Below, piece after piece: positions 55,062-63,804 of a stretch of DNA of 64,000 nt. Each line of letters begins with the position of its first letter. The stretch's first letter is position 1. The notes under the pieces are model-generated. The model did not search any database, had not been told where the DNA came from, and worked only from the letters and a program-made list of their open reading frames with translations. The DNA is from Chloroflexi bacterium HGW-Chloroflexi-10 (GTDB lineage Bacteria; Chloroflexota; Anaerolineae; Anaerolineales; Anaerolineaceae), in assembly GCA_002840755.1 (NCBI GenBank), contig PHBZ01000001.1, forward strand, positions 62,001-126,000, in the 5' to 3' direction. Both the position numbers and the translations under genes were made by a program.

Positions 55062-57023
55062 ATGAAAAACACACTGAAGCAAGTTGCCTTACATAAATTT
55101 TTTCTGCCATTGCTGGCAGCGATTTTATTCATTTCAGCGGCACAGCCGTACAACGCCATTCAAAGCGCGGAGGTGCAGCGCGGCGGACCTACCTGGGAAT
55201 TCGACCTGCTCAACCAGATGGGCGGCAGCATGCGCGCGGTCGCCGTTCAGGGCGAAACCGCCTATGTTGGCGCCGGACCACGTCTGGTGATTGTGGATAT
55301 TAGCGAACCGGAGAACCCGCAGTTCCTGGGCCGGACGGAAATATTGCCAGACCTGGTGGAAAATGTTGTGGTGGATGGAGATTATGCCTATGTTGCCGCA
55401 TTCAGCGCTGGTTTATTCATCGTAGATGTTTCAGATCCGAATGCACCGGTGGTAGTTGGTAAAAAAGACGGCCCTGAAGAGGCTTATGGGATTACCTTTG
55501 CGTCCCCGTATATTTTTATCGCCGGAGCTACAGGCGTTTTGCAGGCAGTAGATGTTTCCAACCCTGCCCAACCTGAGCAGATCTGGTCAATGGATGAATT
55601 TGCAATGGGCACGGATGTACTGGTTAACGGTGATTATCTGTACGCAGCCATGGGTGACCTGAAAATTTACGATATTTCAGAGATTACTCAGCCTGAACTG
55701 ATCGCGACAGTTCCTTTTGAGTCTGCATTAGGCGATACTCTATACAGTATCGCCATTGGTGGTGAAATGTTGTATGTATTTACCCAGAATGGCAATATGG
55801 GTATTTATGATATTTCCAACCCTGAACTTCCCGACAAGAAAGGAGCGTTCAGTGTGGGCGGCGGAAATATTTCATTCAATGACATAGCAGTAAAGGACCT
55901 GTATGTATACCTGCTTAATGAAATGGGGCTGGTGATTTTTGATGTCATCGATGAGGAGAATCCACAGCTTGCAGGGTATTACAATATTTCCGGTGCTGAG
56001 AGCCGGCTTGTGCTAACCGATACGCTCGCACTAACGGTTAATCTGGATAATCTGCAAATTATTCAGATCAGTGACCCGAAAAAACCTACCAAAATCGGCG
56101 TTTTTGAAACTGTCGGATGGCTGGGCGGAACTTCCCTGATCGGGGATTATATTTACCTGTACGGTATTTCAGACTCGTTTCTAATCGCGGACATCTCAAA
56201 TTCAGTGCAGCCTGTCCCGGGTACCCGCTACGAAGAGGACTGCTGGAACAAAATTTTCCCGGTCACAAGTGAGGTGGGTTATGCGCTGTGCGAATACAAA
56301 AACAGCCTTGCACTGGATATTTCAGACCCGGCAAAACCGACAACAATCGACGAAATCCCCATACGGGGAACATACAAATTCCTTGACCAAAAGAATTTGT
56401 ATGTTTTGAATACCAGTTTGAAAAAACTATCTATCTTTGACCTGACCGATCTACTCAATCCGCTGCAGATTGGCAGTCTGACTTTGAGCGGGAATCCGAA
56501 CGGCCTGATCCTGATTGAAGATCATCTTTTTATTCTGATCGATAAAGAAATCAAAGTTATCGATGTTTCTGATCCCGCTCATCCTACATTAGACACAAGC
56601 CTGGCTTTTGAGAATAAACTGATTAGTATTGCTGCTTCCGGAATGTATTTGATTACTTCCCAGAGTAAAAATGGTCTCACGGGCGATTTGGGTCTTGTAA
56701 TTGTGGATGTATCCAACCCGACACATCCGCAAAAAGTGGGCGAACTGGACACCCCGGAAGAAGTTAATTGTATTGTTGCAAAAGACTCATTTGTGTATGT
56801 TGCAGATAACAGCAGCGTGTTGATGGTCAGCCTGCAGGACCCGTCCCATCCACAAATCGTCGCGTCTTATCCAATTCCGGCCGGCGAAGAGCTGTTTTCT
56901 TCCAGAACAAACGGCCTGAGACTGGTAGATGATCTAATTTATGTGAGTGCGAATGGCGGTGGATTGTATATTTTGAAGAGCGATTACCATTGGGATACCT
57001 ACCTGCCGCTTATGTCAAAGTAA
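55062..57023 (+). CDS. Secreted LVIVD-repeat beta-propeller protein, copy 2
   Basis: The 653-residue paralogue starts at the ATG at 55062 behind ACAAGGAAACTCT; an upstream ATG at 55023 lacks a signal peptide behind it. The signal peptide and first 100 residues are nearly the same as copy 1 (IQSAEVQRGGPTWEF, LLNQMGG, AVQGETAY, LVIVDISEPENPQFLG), while the later repeats are much more different. It ends WDTYLPLMSK, matching the C-terminal motif of copy 1. The pair arose by tandem duplication. Confidence 0.88.
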   Translation: MKNTLKQVALHKFFLPLLAAILFISAAQPYNAIQSAEVQRGGPTWEFDLLNQMGGSMRAVAVQGETAYVGAGPRLVIVDISEPENPQFLGRTEILPDLVENVVVDGDYAYVAAFSAGLFIVDVSDPNAPVVVGKKDGPEEAYGITFASPYIFIAGATGVLQAVDVSNPAQPEQIWSMDEFAMGTDVLVNGDYLYAAMGDLKIYDISEITQPELIATVPFESALGDTLYSIAIGGEMLYVFTQNGNMGIYDISNPELPDKKGAFSVGGGNISFNDIAVKDLYVYLLNEMGLVIFDVIDEENPQLAGYYNISGAESRLVLTDTLALTVNLDNLQIIQISDPKKPTKIGVFETVGWLGGTSLIGDYIYLYGISDSFLIADISNSVQPVPGTRYEEDCWNKIFPVTSEVGYALCEYKNSLALDISDPAKPTTIDEIPIRGTYKFLDQKNLYVLNTSLKKLSIFDLTDLLNPLQIGSLTLSGNPNGLILIEDHLFILIDKEIKVIDVSDPAHPTLDTSLAFENKLISIAASGMYLITSQSKNGLTGDLGLVIVDVSNPTHPQKVGELDTPEEVNCIVAKDSFVYVADNSSVLMVSLQDPSHPQIVASYPIPAGEELFSSRTNGLRLVDDLIYVSANGGGLYILKSDYHWDTYLPLMSK

Positions 57024-57049
57024 TATATTACAGCACAAATCCACCCACT

Positions 57050-57601
57050 TTACAGGTAGAGAATGGTCATGCTGATCTTCAGACATGTGGCGCCGTTATT
57101 GCGGTAACCGTGCGGGCGGTCGGCGCGAAAGCGAATTCCGTCACCTTCTTTGATCAAAAACTCTTGTTCATCCACCAACATAATCAATTCCCCCTGAAAC
57201 ACGGTGACAAATTCCTGAGTGCCATCCGGGTGGGGTTCGGCATTCAGGCTGCCACCCGGTTCAATTTCGATCACGTAAACTTCGAAGCGACGATCGGATT
57301 CAATTGGGAAGAAAGGGTAGACACGGTAACGGCTCTCATCTGCCAGTAAGGGCTGGATTTCTGCCCGCTGTACCATTTGGATATCGGTTTGTTGAATCTC
57401 GATCAGATTAGAAAATGAAATCTTTAAGCCGTTGGAGATTTTCCACATGGTGGCAATGGTTGGGCTCGAATCGCCGCGCTCGATCTGACCGAGCATACTC
57501 TTGCTCACCCCGGTCAGTTCGGACAGTTTATCCAGGCTCAGTTTTTTCTCATCACGGATGCGTTTCAGGTTGCGGGCAACGAGCAGGTTTAAATCTTCCA
57601 T
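57050..57601 (-). CDS. XRE-family regulator with cupin domain
   Basis: The 183-residue protein has an XRE HTH at residues 9-65 (LSLDKLSELTGVSKSMLGQI, ERGDSSPTIATMWKI) and a C-terminal cupin with EPHPDGTQEFVTVFQGEL and GDGIRFRADRPHGYRNNG. Such HTH-cupin proteins sense a small molecule such as an amino acid or polyamine. It is divergent from a LysE exporter and probably controls it. Confidence 0.92.
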   Translation of the reverse strand: MEDLNLLVARNLKRIRDEKKLSLDKLSELTGVSKSMLGQIERGDSSPTIATMWKISNGLKISFSNLIEIQQTDIQMVQRAEIQPLLADESRYRVYPFFPIESDRRFEVYVIEIEPGGSLNAEPHPDGTQEFVTVFQGELIMLVDEQEFLIKEGDGIRFRADRPHGYRNNGATCLKISMTILYL

Positions 57602-57618
57602 TCAATTCTCCCAGGGTA

Positions 57619-57672
57619 TTGACAACATAACGCACAATACGTACAATAAACCGCATGTATTATATAGCGGTT
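57619..57672 (+). promoter_or_regulatory. Near-consensus promoter and operator of the LysE exporter gene
   Basis: TTGACA (57619-57624) and TACAAT (57642-57647) have 17 bases between them. The inverted repeat AACCGC-N12-GCGGTT (57649-57672) starts two bases after the -10 box, where a bound repressor would block the start. The divergent XRE-cupin protein is the obvious candidate. Confidence 0.72.
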
Positions 57673-57709
57673 AGTTTATGCATTATAGCATATGGAGTGA
57701 GAGCGCGTC

Positions 57710-58294
57710 ATGGTTAATTTCTTCCCTTTTTTAGCGTATGTATTTGTCACCAGCTTTACTCCTGGACCTAATAATATCCTTTCAATGACGTACGGGATGC
57801 GTTACGGCTACCGCGGAACCTTAAAATTCCTTCTGGGTATTATCAGTGGTTTTACGGTTCTGCTGCTGCTTTGCGGTTGGTTAAATTCTTTTTTGGCCAG
57901 TGTTTTACCCCAGGCGAAATTGTGGCTGAACATTCTGGGCGCAGTCTATATGGTGTACCTGGCCTACCACATCCTGCGCTCCGGGCCTGTTGAAGAGAAC
58001 AGCCAGAAAAAGGATTTGAATTCTTTCCGGGCTGGTTTTATATTGCAATTTGTGAACCTGAAAGGCATTCTCTATGGTGTAACCGTGTATTCGATATTTA
58101 TTACACCGAGTTATTCGAGTCCGCTGCAGGTGGTAGTGTTTGCGCTGATTCTTGCGGTGGTTGGTTTTCTCTCTATCTCCAGTTGGGCAATTGGTGGCGA
58201 TCTTTTTCGCAGTTTGTTAAAAAAGCATTACCGTTTGTTTAATCTGGTAATGGCAGCATTATTGGTATACACCGCGATTGCTAGCTTGATTTAA
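57710..58294 (+). CDS. LysE/RhtB-family amino-acid exporter
   Basis: The 194-residue protein starts behind TATGGAGTGAGAGCGCGTC. It has five or six helices, the family motif SFTPGPNNILSMTYGMRYGY near the N-terminus, and WLNILGAVYMVYLAYHILRS. The family exports amino acids or related amines. Its promoter region holds a clear inverted repeat for the divergent XRE-cupin regulator. Confidence 0.92.
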   Translation: MVNFFPFLAYVFVTSFTPGPNNILSMTYGMRYGYRGTLKFLLGIISGFTVLLLLCGWLNSFLASVLPQAKLWLNILGAVYMVYLAYHILRSGPVEENSQKKDLNSFRAGFILQFVNLKGILYGVTVYSIFITPSYSSPLQVVVFALILAVVGFLSISSWAIGGDLFRSLLKKHYRLFNLVMAALLVYTAIASLI

Positions 58295-58408
58295 GCAAAA
58301 TAGGTATGGGGATGTGCGTAGATGATTGAATTAGAGCGCAAGAAACCGATAGCCAACGAGGTGCGATAAGTTTATGATTTGCATTATAGAAACCATAAGG
58401 AGACCTAT

Positions 58409-59368
58409 ATGCAAAATAAACTTCAATACCAGATGGGATTTAAGGAATGGGCGTTGCTCATCTTCCTGTCCATTCTTTGGGGTGGTTCATTTTTCTTTAG
58501 CAAGATCGCACTTCGTGAGCTGCAGCCATTTACAATTGTGTTCACGCGGGTAAGTCTGGCGGCGATCCTTTTGAATGGCATACTGATTGCCACTGGTCAG
58601 CGGCTTCCAGGCGCTCCAAAGCGATGGGCAGGATTTTTGCTGATGGGCACACTGAATAACGCCGTCCCATTCAGCCTTATTTTTTGGGGTCAGACGCAGA
58701 TCTCCAGTGGGTTGGCTTCCATTTTGAATGCCACAACCCCGCTGTGGACCATCCTTCTGGCGCATCTTCTGACCCGCGATGAACGCCTGACTGCCAACAA
58801 AGTCGGCGGAGTGCTTTTTGGAATTCTTGGGGTAACAACGTTGATTGGTTGGGATTTATTCAAAGGTATACAGGGAAACGCATGGGCTCAGTTGGCTGTT
58901 GTTGGAGCTGCGGTATCGTATGCCTTTGCCGGAATCTTTGCCAAACGTCTTAAAGAAACAAAGCCATTGACGCTGGCTGCCGGGCAGCTCACCTGTTCGT
59001 CTATCCTGATGCTGCCAATTATGTTAATTATCGACCGGCCATGGACACAACCATTTCCTTCCACCACCGTCATTGGCGCCATGCTCAGCCTGGTAGTCCT
59101 CAGTACCGCACTCGCTTATATCATTTATTTTCGGCTGCTGGCCGTGGCCGGTGCTACAAATGCATTGCTGGTCACTTTCCTCATCCCGGTCAGCGCACTT
59201 ACCCTGGGAATTGTGATTTTGCACGAAGTTTTTACAGCCAGCCAATTCATTGGAATGGCTCTGATCGGCTTTGGTTTGGTATTAATGGATGGACGCGTAT
59301 TGGCTCGGCTACGCCAGCCTCGTAATAAGACGACATCCAACCTTTCTATGAATGATCAGCAGTTATAA
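58409..59368 (+). CDS. EamA/DMT-superfamily transporter
   Basis: The 319-residue protein starts at the ATG at 58409 behind AAGGAGACCTAT; the upstream frame to 58379 is not used. It has ten helices in two EamA halves: LSILWGGSFFFSKIALRELQ with TPLWTILLAHLLTRDERLTA, and VGAAVSYAFAGIFAKRLKET with LLVTFLIPVSALTLGIVILH. It exports metabolites or drugs. It is 15 bases upstream of ada. Confidence 0.92.
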   Translation: MQNKLQYQMGFKEWALLIFLSILWGGSFFFSKIALRELQPFTIVFTRVSLAAILLNGILIATGQRLPGAPKRWAGFLLMGTLNNAVPFSLIFWGQTQISSGLASILNATTPLWTILLAHLLTRDERLTANKVGGVLFGILGVTTLIGWDLFKGIQGNAWAQLAVVGAAVSYAFAGIFAKRLKETKPLTLAAGQLTCSSILMLPIMLIIDRPWTQPFPSTTVIGAMLSLVVLSTALAYIIYFRLLAVAGATNALLVTFLIPVSALTLGIVILHEVFTASQFIGMALIGFGLVLMDGRVLARLRQPRNKTTSNLSMNDQQL

Positions 59369-59383
59369 TGAGGAGACTAAACG

Positions 59384-60457
59384 ATGGATACAAATCAAAA
59401 CGACCTATTTAATACTACCCAGGCACGCTGGGAAGCTGTTTTACAAAAAGACCCCGCCGCGGATGAACAGTTCTTCTTCGCCGTCAAATCTACCGGAATA
59501 TTCTGCCGGCCAACCTGTAAATCACGCCTGCCAAACCAGCAAAATGTTCTTTTCTTTGATACTTTCCTGGAAGCCGAAGCAGCCGGTTTTCGCCCCTGCA
59601 AACGCTGCCAACCAAAACAGCCAGACTTTCCGCAGGAGAATGCCAAAAGAATGATTAAAGCCTGTGAAATGATGGAACAGGCAGAAAAATGCCCTACTTT
59701 ACAAGAACTGGCGGATTATGTTGGCCTGAGCCCGTTTTATTTTCAGCGTCTTTTCCGTGAAACGGTCGGGGTCACACCCAAACAATACTTTATCCAAAAA
59801 AGATCAGAGCGAATTCGCGCTCAGTTAAAACAAAACGAAACGGTCACAGATGCGATTTTCAACGCTGGTTATGGGTCCAGTGCCCAGTTTTACGACCAGG
59901 CCACAGAAATTCTCGGCATGAAACCATCGCAGTATCAAAATGGCGGTAAGGGAATCTCGATGATGGTTACTATTCTTCCCTGTTATCTTGGTTGGGTCCT
60001 GATCGCCGCGACGGCTAAAGGCGTGAGTTTAATAGAATTTGCAGATGATCCGCACAAGCTGGAGAATTTGTTGAAGAATGTTTTCCCCGCGGCAAAATAT
60101 ACGGACGACAATCCCATGTTTTCTACCTGGGTGAAAGAGACACTGGCGTTTCTTGAACAACCGGGGATTGGCCTCAGCTTGCCTCTGGATATTCAGGGAA
60201 CCGCCTTCCAGCAACGGGTATGGATGGCATTGCGCGAGGTTCACAGCGGTACGCGAGTCAGTTACTCTGAAGTAGCCAGGCGTATCGGGCAACCGAAAGC
60301 AGCCAGGGCGGTTGCCCAGGCATGTGCCGCCAACCATCTGGCAGTTGCTATTCCTTGCCATCGCGTTGTGAGGGAAAATGGCGACCTGGGCGGTTACCGT
60401 TGGGGTGTGGATCGAAAGCAAAAACTTTTGGAACGGGAAAGCGAAAATTTGCGATAG
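59384..60457 (+). CDS. ada: Bifunctional Ada: DNA alkylation repair protein and AraC-type activator
   Basis: The 357-residue protein has the N-terminal zinc methyl-phosphotriester domain with Cys41, Cys45, Cys72 and Cys75 (GIFCRPTCKSR, RPCKRCQ), an AraC HTH (about 95-190, SPFYFQRLFRETVGVTPKQY) and the O6-methylguanine methyltransferase domain ending in AIPCHRVV with acceptor Cys325. All three parts look intact. Methylation of Cys41 would turn it into an activator of repair genes. The start follows GAGGAGACTAAACG. Confidence 0.95.
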   Translation: MDTNQNDLFNTTQARWEAVLQKDPAADEQFFFAVKSTGIFCRPTCKSRLPNQQNVLFFDTFLEAEAAGFRPCKRCQPKQPDFPQENAKRMIKACEMMEQAEKCPTLQELADYVGLSPFYFQRLFRETVGVTPKQYFIQKRSERIRAQLKQNETVTDAIFNAGYGSSAQFYDQATEILGMKPSQYQNGGKGISMMVTILPCYLGWVLIAATAKGVSLIEFADDPHKLENLLKNVFPAAKYTDDNPMFSTWVKETLAFLEQPGIGLSLPLDIQGTAFQQRVWMALREVHSGTRVSYSEVARRIGQPKAARAVAQACAANHLAVAIPCHRVVRENGDLGGYRWGVDRKQKLLERESENLR

Positions 60458-60473
60458 GAAATGGAAAGAAACA

Positions 60474-60965
60474 TTGGAATTTATTGAATCTACAATCATC
60501 ACCCCCGACATCCTTGCCAGGTTAAGAGAAGTTTATAAACTGAATTGGAACGGGATTCATGGCTACAGCCACTGGATGCGTGTGCGCACCAATGGTCTGA
60601 GGCTGGCAGGTTTGAACGGGGCAAACACCAGAATTATCGAATGGTTCGCCTTTTTGCATGACATACAACGAGAAAACGATGGGGCGGATTGGTTTCATGG
60701 CCGCAGAGCCAGTAAATTAGTCCGCACAACTTTTTATCAATGGATCGATTTGCCGGCGGTAGAATTGGATTTGCTGTGTCAGGCTTGCGCCGGCCATACT
60801 GGCGGAAAAAAGCATAAAGACCTGACCGTCCGGACTTGCTGGGATGCGGATCGATTGGACCTGTACCGGGTAGGAACCAGACCCAACCCAAAGTATTTAT
60901 GCACTCAAGAAGCCAGACAAGAAGAAATTATCGCGTGGGCAATGCATAATTCCATTGTTGAATAA
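60474..60965 (+). CDS. HD-domain protein, putative phosphohydrolase
   Basis: The frame is open from 60378, inside the end of ada; I prefer the TTG at 60474 behind GGAAAGAAACA, which gives 163 residues. HD-type motifs are NWNGIHGYSHWMRVRTNGL, WFAFLHDIQRENDGADWFHG, QACAGHTGG and CWDADRLDLYRVG, a complete set of metal ligands. Substrates of such short HD proteins are often nucleotides. Co-transcription with ada is likely. Confidence 0.78.
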   Translation: MEFIESTIITPDILARLREVYKLNWNGIHGYSHWMRVRTNGLRLAGLNGANTRIIEWFAFLHDIQRENDGADWFHGRRASKLVRTTFYQWIDLPAVELDLLCQACAGHTGGKKHKDLTVRTCWDADRLDLYRVGTRPNPKYLCTQEARQEEIIAWAMHNSIVE

Positions 60966-61100
60966 CTAAGTTAAAAATTCGGAGTTGGTTATCAGGAATC
61001 AGGTGAATGGAACGAAAGGATTCTGCGTTTTTTACGCCATTCAATCCATTTTTGGCATTCCGGCCGCCTATCCTAACAGGCGCTAAGCAGAACTGTTGAT

Positions 61101-61613
61101 TTATTTCAATTGCAGCCCCTCTGCCCAGGCGCGGATTGCCGGCCAATTGCGGCTGTCGCCTGCCGGCCAGACCCCCAACAACACGCTTATGCCGAACTTC
61201 AAGCGATCACCAATAGACGGGATTTTACCCAATTCCAATGCACCGGCAAACACACCTTCACTGACCGTTTGGACCTGCGCGCGTACAGGTACGAACGCCT
61301 CAGCCACATGTAGCCGGTAGGTCTCTCCATTGCGCATCGCCAGCGTCATACAAACCAAAAAGGCGGCAAAGGTTTTTCTTCGCAATTCCAGCTTATTTTC
61401 ACGCACAAACTGCAATGCTTCCGGTAACCATTGATGGGCTTGAATGGCGCTGCCGGCTACCACAGCGTCGTAGGGCGTCAGATCCTTCACCGCCTGCATG
61501 GACAGCACATCCACCACCGTGCCATTTTTCCGCAAAGTTTTACCAATTTCCTCGGCCACCCCACTGGTAGAACCGCTACGGCTGGCATACGTTACCAAAA
61601 TTTTTTGAGTCAT
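61101..61613 (-). CDS. Flavodoxin-domain protein (HemG-like), copy at the operon end
   Basis: The 170-residue protein starts at 61613 behind AAAGGATAATTCG. The FMN loop is LVTYASRSGSTSGVAEEIG, then DAVVAGSAIQAHQWLPEALQ and the conserved tail RNWPAIRAWAEGL. These features match the flavodoxin_5/HemG-type group, which in enterobacteria oxidises protoporphyrinogen; in bacteria without that step these proteins have unknown redox roles. It is the last gene of an operon that alternates flavodoxin-like and membrane proteins. Confidence 0.88.
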   Translation of the reverse strand: MTQKILVTYASRSGSTSGVAEEIGKTLRKNGTVVDVLSMQAVKDLTPYDAVVAGSAIQAHQWLPEALQFVRENKLELRRKTFAAFLVCMTLAMRNGETYRLHVAEAFVPVRAQVQTVSEGVFAGALELGKIPSIGDRLKFGISVLLGVWPAGDSRNWPAIRAWAEGLQLK

Positions 61614-61652
61614 CGAATTATCCTTTTTACACAATACTCAATCCATTTAAAA

Positions 61653-62468
61653 TTATATACTCCGGTGCAAGATTCCGCGCACAAAGAGCCCGAACGGAAT
61701 AAAACACACCAGCCCCATGACCGCAATCACGACAAAATCTTCAAGCGGGAAAGGCACACCGGCTACCAACGGCTGTAAGAGGAAAAATACTAACAGACCA
61801 ACGAAGAGCATACTGCTCTGAAAAAGCAAACCAGCCCCGCCGGCATAGCCCAACGCGTGTTTGCGCCACAGCAAAATACCGCCCGCTACCCAAAACGGCG
61901 TAGTCAGCAAATCGGCCAGCAACACACCCAACTCCGGTTGTGAAAGCGTCGCCTGCCCGGAAAATGTACCCACCAGTTGAGCGGCGCTGCGGATAAAGAA
62001 CAAACTACCCAGGCCAACCAGCACGGCACCGCACAAACGTTCCTTAACCTTTCCCCTGAGGTGTTCACCAATCTGTGGGAAAAATAACTGGGAAAGAATC
62101 AGGATGATGGCAATAATACTCAACAACACCTGGGCCAGGTAAATAAAAGTCAGCCAGGAAAACACGTTTCCAATGCTATAAGCAATGGCGTTGTAGGTAA
62201 TGAAGAACAACGCGCCCGGCCAGAATAACTGTCCGGATAATTTTCCCTGGCGGGTGAACCACATTGCAACCAACAAAACAGGCAAACCCAGAAAGAGATT
62301 GACCAAATCGTTTGAGACAAAAGCCCGCTGTGCTTCCTGTGTGAGATAAATATCCGTCCGAAACAGTAAGCCGGCCAGCGAGGCGCCAGTGAATAGCACA
62401 GCAACGACAATCGAAAGCAGATAGGCATATCGAAAATCAGGTTTATAAAACGATTTAGATTCTTTCAT
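61653..62468 (-). CDS. Hypothetical seven- to eight-helix membrane protein
   Basis: The 271-residue protein has seven or eight hydrophobic segments (first at about 15-35) and a basic N-terminus MKESKSFYKPDFRYAY. The Pro- and Arg-containing short loops (FTRQGKLSGQLFWPG, FFPQIGEHLRGKVKERL) show no motif I know. It sits between two flavodoxin-like genes with short gaps, so it may be their membrane partner. Confidence 0.8.
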   Translation of the reverse strand: MKESKSFYKPDFRYAYLLSIVVAVLFTGASLAGLLFRTDIYLTQEAQRAFVSNDLVNLFLGLPVLLVAMWFTRQGKLSGQLFWPGALFFITYNAIAYSIGNVFSWLTFIYLAQVLLSIIAIILILSQLFFPQIGEHLRGKVKERLCGAVLVGLGSLFFIRSAAQLVGTFSGQATLSQPELGVLLADLLTTPFWVAGGILLWRKHALGYAGGAGLLFQSSMLFVGLLVFFLLQPLVAGVPFPLEDFVVIAVMGLVCFIPFGLFVRGILHRSI

Positions 62469-62517
62469 GATTTTTCCTTTTTGATTCTGATTAAACCCTG
62501 GTGATTGTCTGGATCTT

Positions 62518-63015
62518 TTAGTCAGTACGAAGGCCGGTTATTGAAGACAACTGGCGTGCCCAATCTGCCGCCCTTTCAAGTTCATTTTCCTTTAGCGGAC
62601 CCTGTTCACCGGTCACGTAAAAACCTTGCGGTACAACTGCCGGAGCACCACCCTTCTTTTTTAATTCTTTCAGCATGACCGGTGCCGCATAACCGCCGGT
62701 ATTGACCAGCAAGCGAAACACTTTACCTTTAATGTCTTCCAGCGCAATGCGAGTATCAAATGCAGCCACCAGCACATCTTTTAGCTGGTCTTTCGCTATT
62801 TTTTTCAGGAATTCCTTTACAGCCGGAGTAGGCTGAAAACTACGCGTAGGAGATCCAACAATCAATAATGCCAAATTGCGCAAGTGCGATTCATTTACAG
62901 CAGCAACCTTCAAGACCTCAACCGAACCAGCTAATTTCAATGCGCTGCCCAATGCCTGGGCAACCTTTTCGGTATTGCCAAATACCGAATCATACACAAC
63001 CACAATATTTTTCAT
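62518..63015 (-). CDS. Flavodoxin-family protein
   Basis: The 165-residue protein starts at 63015 behind AAAGGAGTAATTCA. It has the FMN phosphate loop VVYDSVFGNTEKVAQALG, the LLIVGSPTRSFQPTPAVKEF strand and the GGYAAPVMLKELKKKGG segment. It lacks the HemG-type tail of its two neighbours, so it is a second flavodoxin subtype in the same operon. It probably shuttles electrons to an unknown partner. Confidence 0.88.
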   Translation of the reverse strand: MKNIVVVYDSVFGNTEKVAQALGSALKLAGSVEVLKVAAVNESHLRNLALLIVGSPTRSFQPTPAVKEFLKKIAKDQLKDVLVAAFDTRIALEDIKGKVFRLLVNTGGYAAPVMLKELKKKGGAPAVVPQGFYVTGEQGPLKENELERAADWARQLSSITGLRTD

Positions 63016-63030
63016 TGAATTACTCCTTTT

Positions 63031-63729
63031 TCACAAATCCTCTTTGAAACGAAATAAATCCCGCGCCAGCATGGGGAACCACACCAGGTAAAACGGCCCC
63101 ATGACCATTTGAAGGGAAGCCGAGATGGACGGCGCAAAGGGATGAAGAAGGTGCTGGACCAGATCCAGCCCATTACCCAGCAGTCCACTGATGACTGTCA
63201 CCTTGCTGAACTGCTTGCTACGCAGCATAACCAGCGAGATGATCACGCCGCCACCCTGCAGCAGAATCCCGGAGAGATACGCCCCGGAACTGTTCCACAT
63301 ATCCGATGCGAGTACAGCCTCACCGGCTGCGAGGTAAAGTGCACGCTGTGCTTCCGTAGAGGCGGCCGCGTACAAGTCACTGAGATGCATCAATGAAAAA
63401 CTCGCCTGTGTTGAAGCGCAGATGGCAACAGCAACAAAAGTGAACAGGGTTGCCAGCGTGGCCCAGGCAAAATTTACCCGGCGCAAAGCATAAAACAAGG
63501 CCGGATAAGTGCCCATATACAAAACAATCAGAAGCAAGCTGGTGAAATCGTCTTGCACTAAACCAACCAGTTTGTTTTGCTGGTAAAGATCAAAAAATTC
63601 CTGTACACCGGTGGGTCGGGGACCCATAGTGAACGAAATAACAATAAGACCCACCACGGTTGTCAACTGCAGAAGAGCGGTCACTCCGCCGATTTTATAC
63701 AATGTTCTTAAATTATTGTGTGATTCCAT
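63031..63729 (-). CDS. DUF4386-like membrane protein
   Basis: The 232-residue protein has six hydrophobic segments. The stretches YKIGGVTALLQLTTVVGLIV at the start and NSSGAYLSGILLQGGGVIIS in the middle resemble DUF4386 proteins, which have no known function. It lies 15 bases before the flavodoxin-family gene on the same strand. Confidence 0.75.
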   Translation of the reverse strand: MESHNNLRTLYKIGGVTALLQLTTVVGLIVISFTMGPRPTGVQEFFDLYQQNKLVGLVQDDFTSLLLIVLYMGTYPALFYALRRVNFAWATLATLFTFVAVAICASTQASFSLMHLSDLYAAASTEAQRALYLAAGEAVLASDMWNSSGAYLSGILLQGGGVIISLVMLRSKQFSKVTVISGLLGNGLDLVQHLLHPFAPSISASLQMVMGPFYLVWFPMLARDLFRFKEDL

Positions 63730-63804
63730 TTCGTTTTGTCCTTTTCTATAATCATTTCGGGGTAATCAATGCCGCCTTGCCCATCACCAGCACAAACCTG
63801 CATT

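Noticed and set aside
60966..61100. Possible terminator between the HD gene and the flavodoxin operon
   Set aside because: Only weak pairing and no T run were found in this convergent gap.
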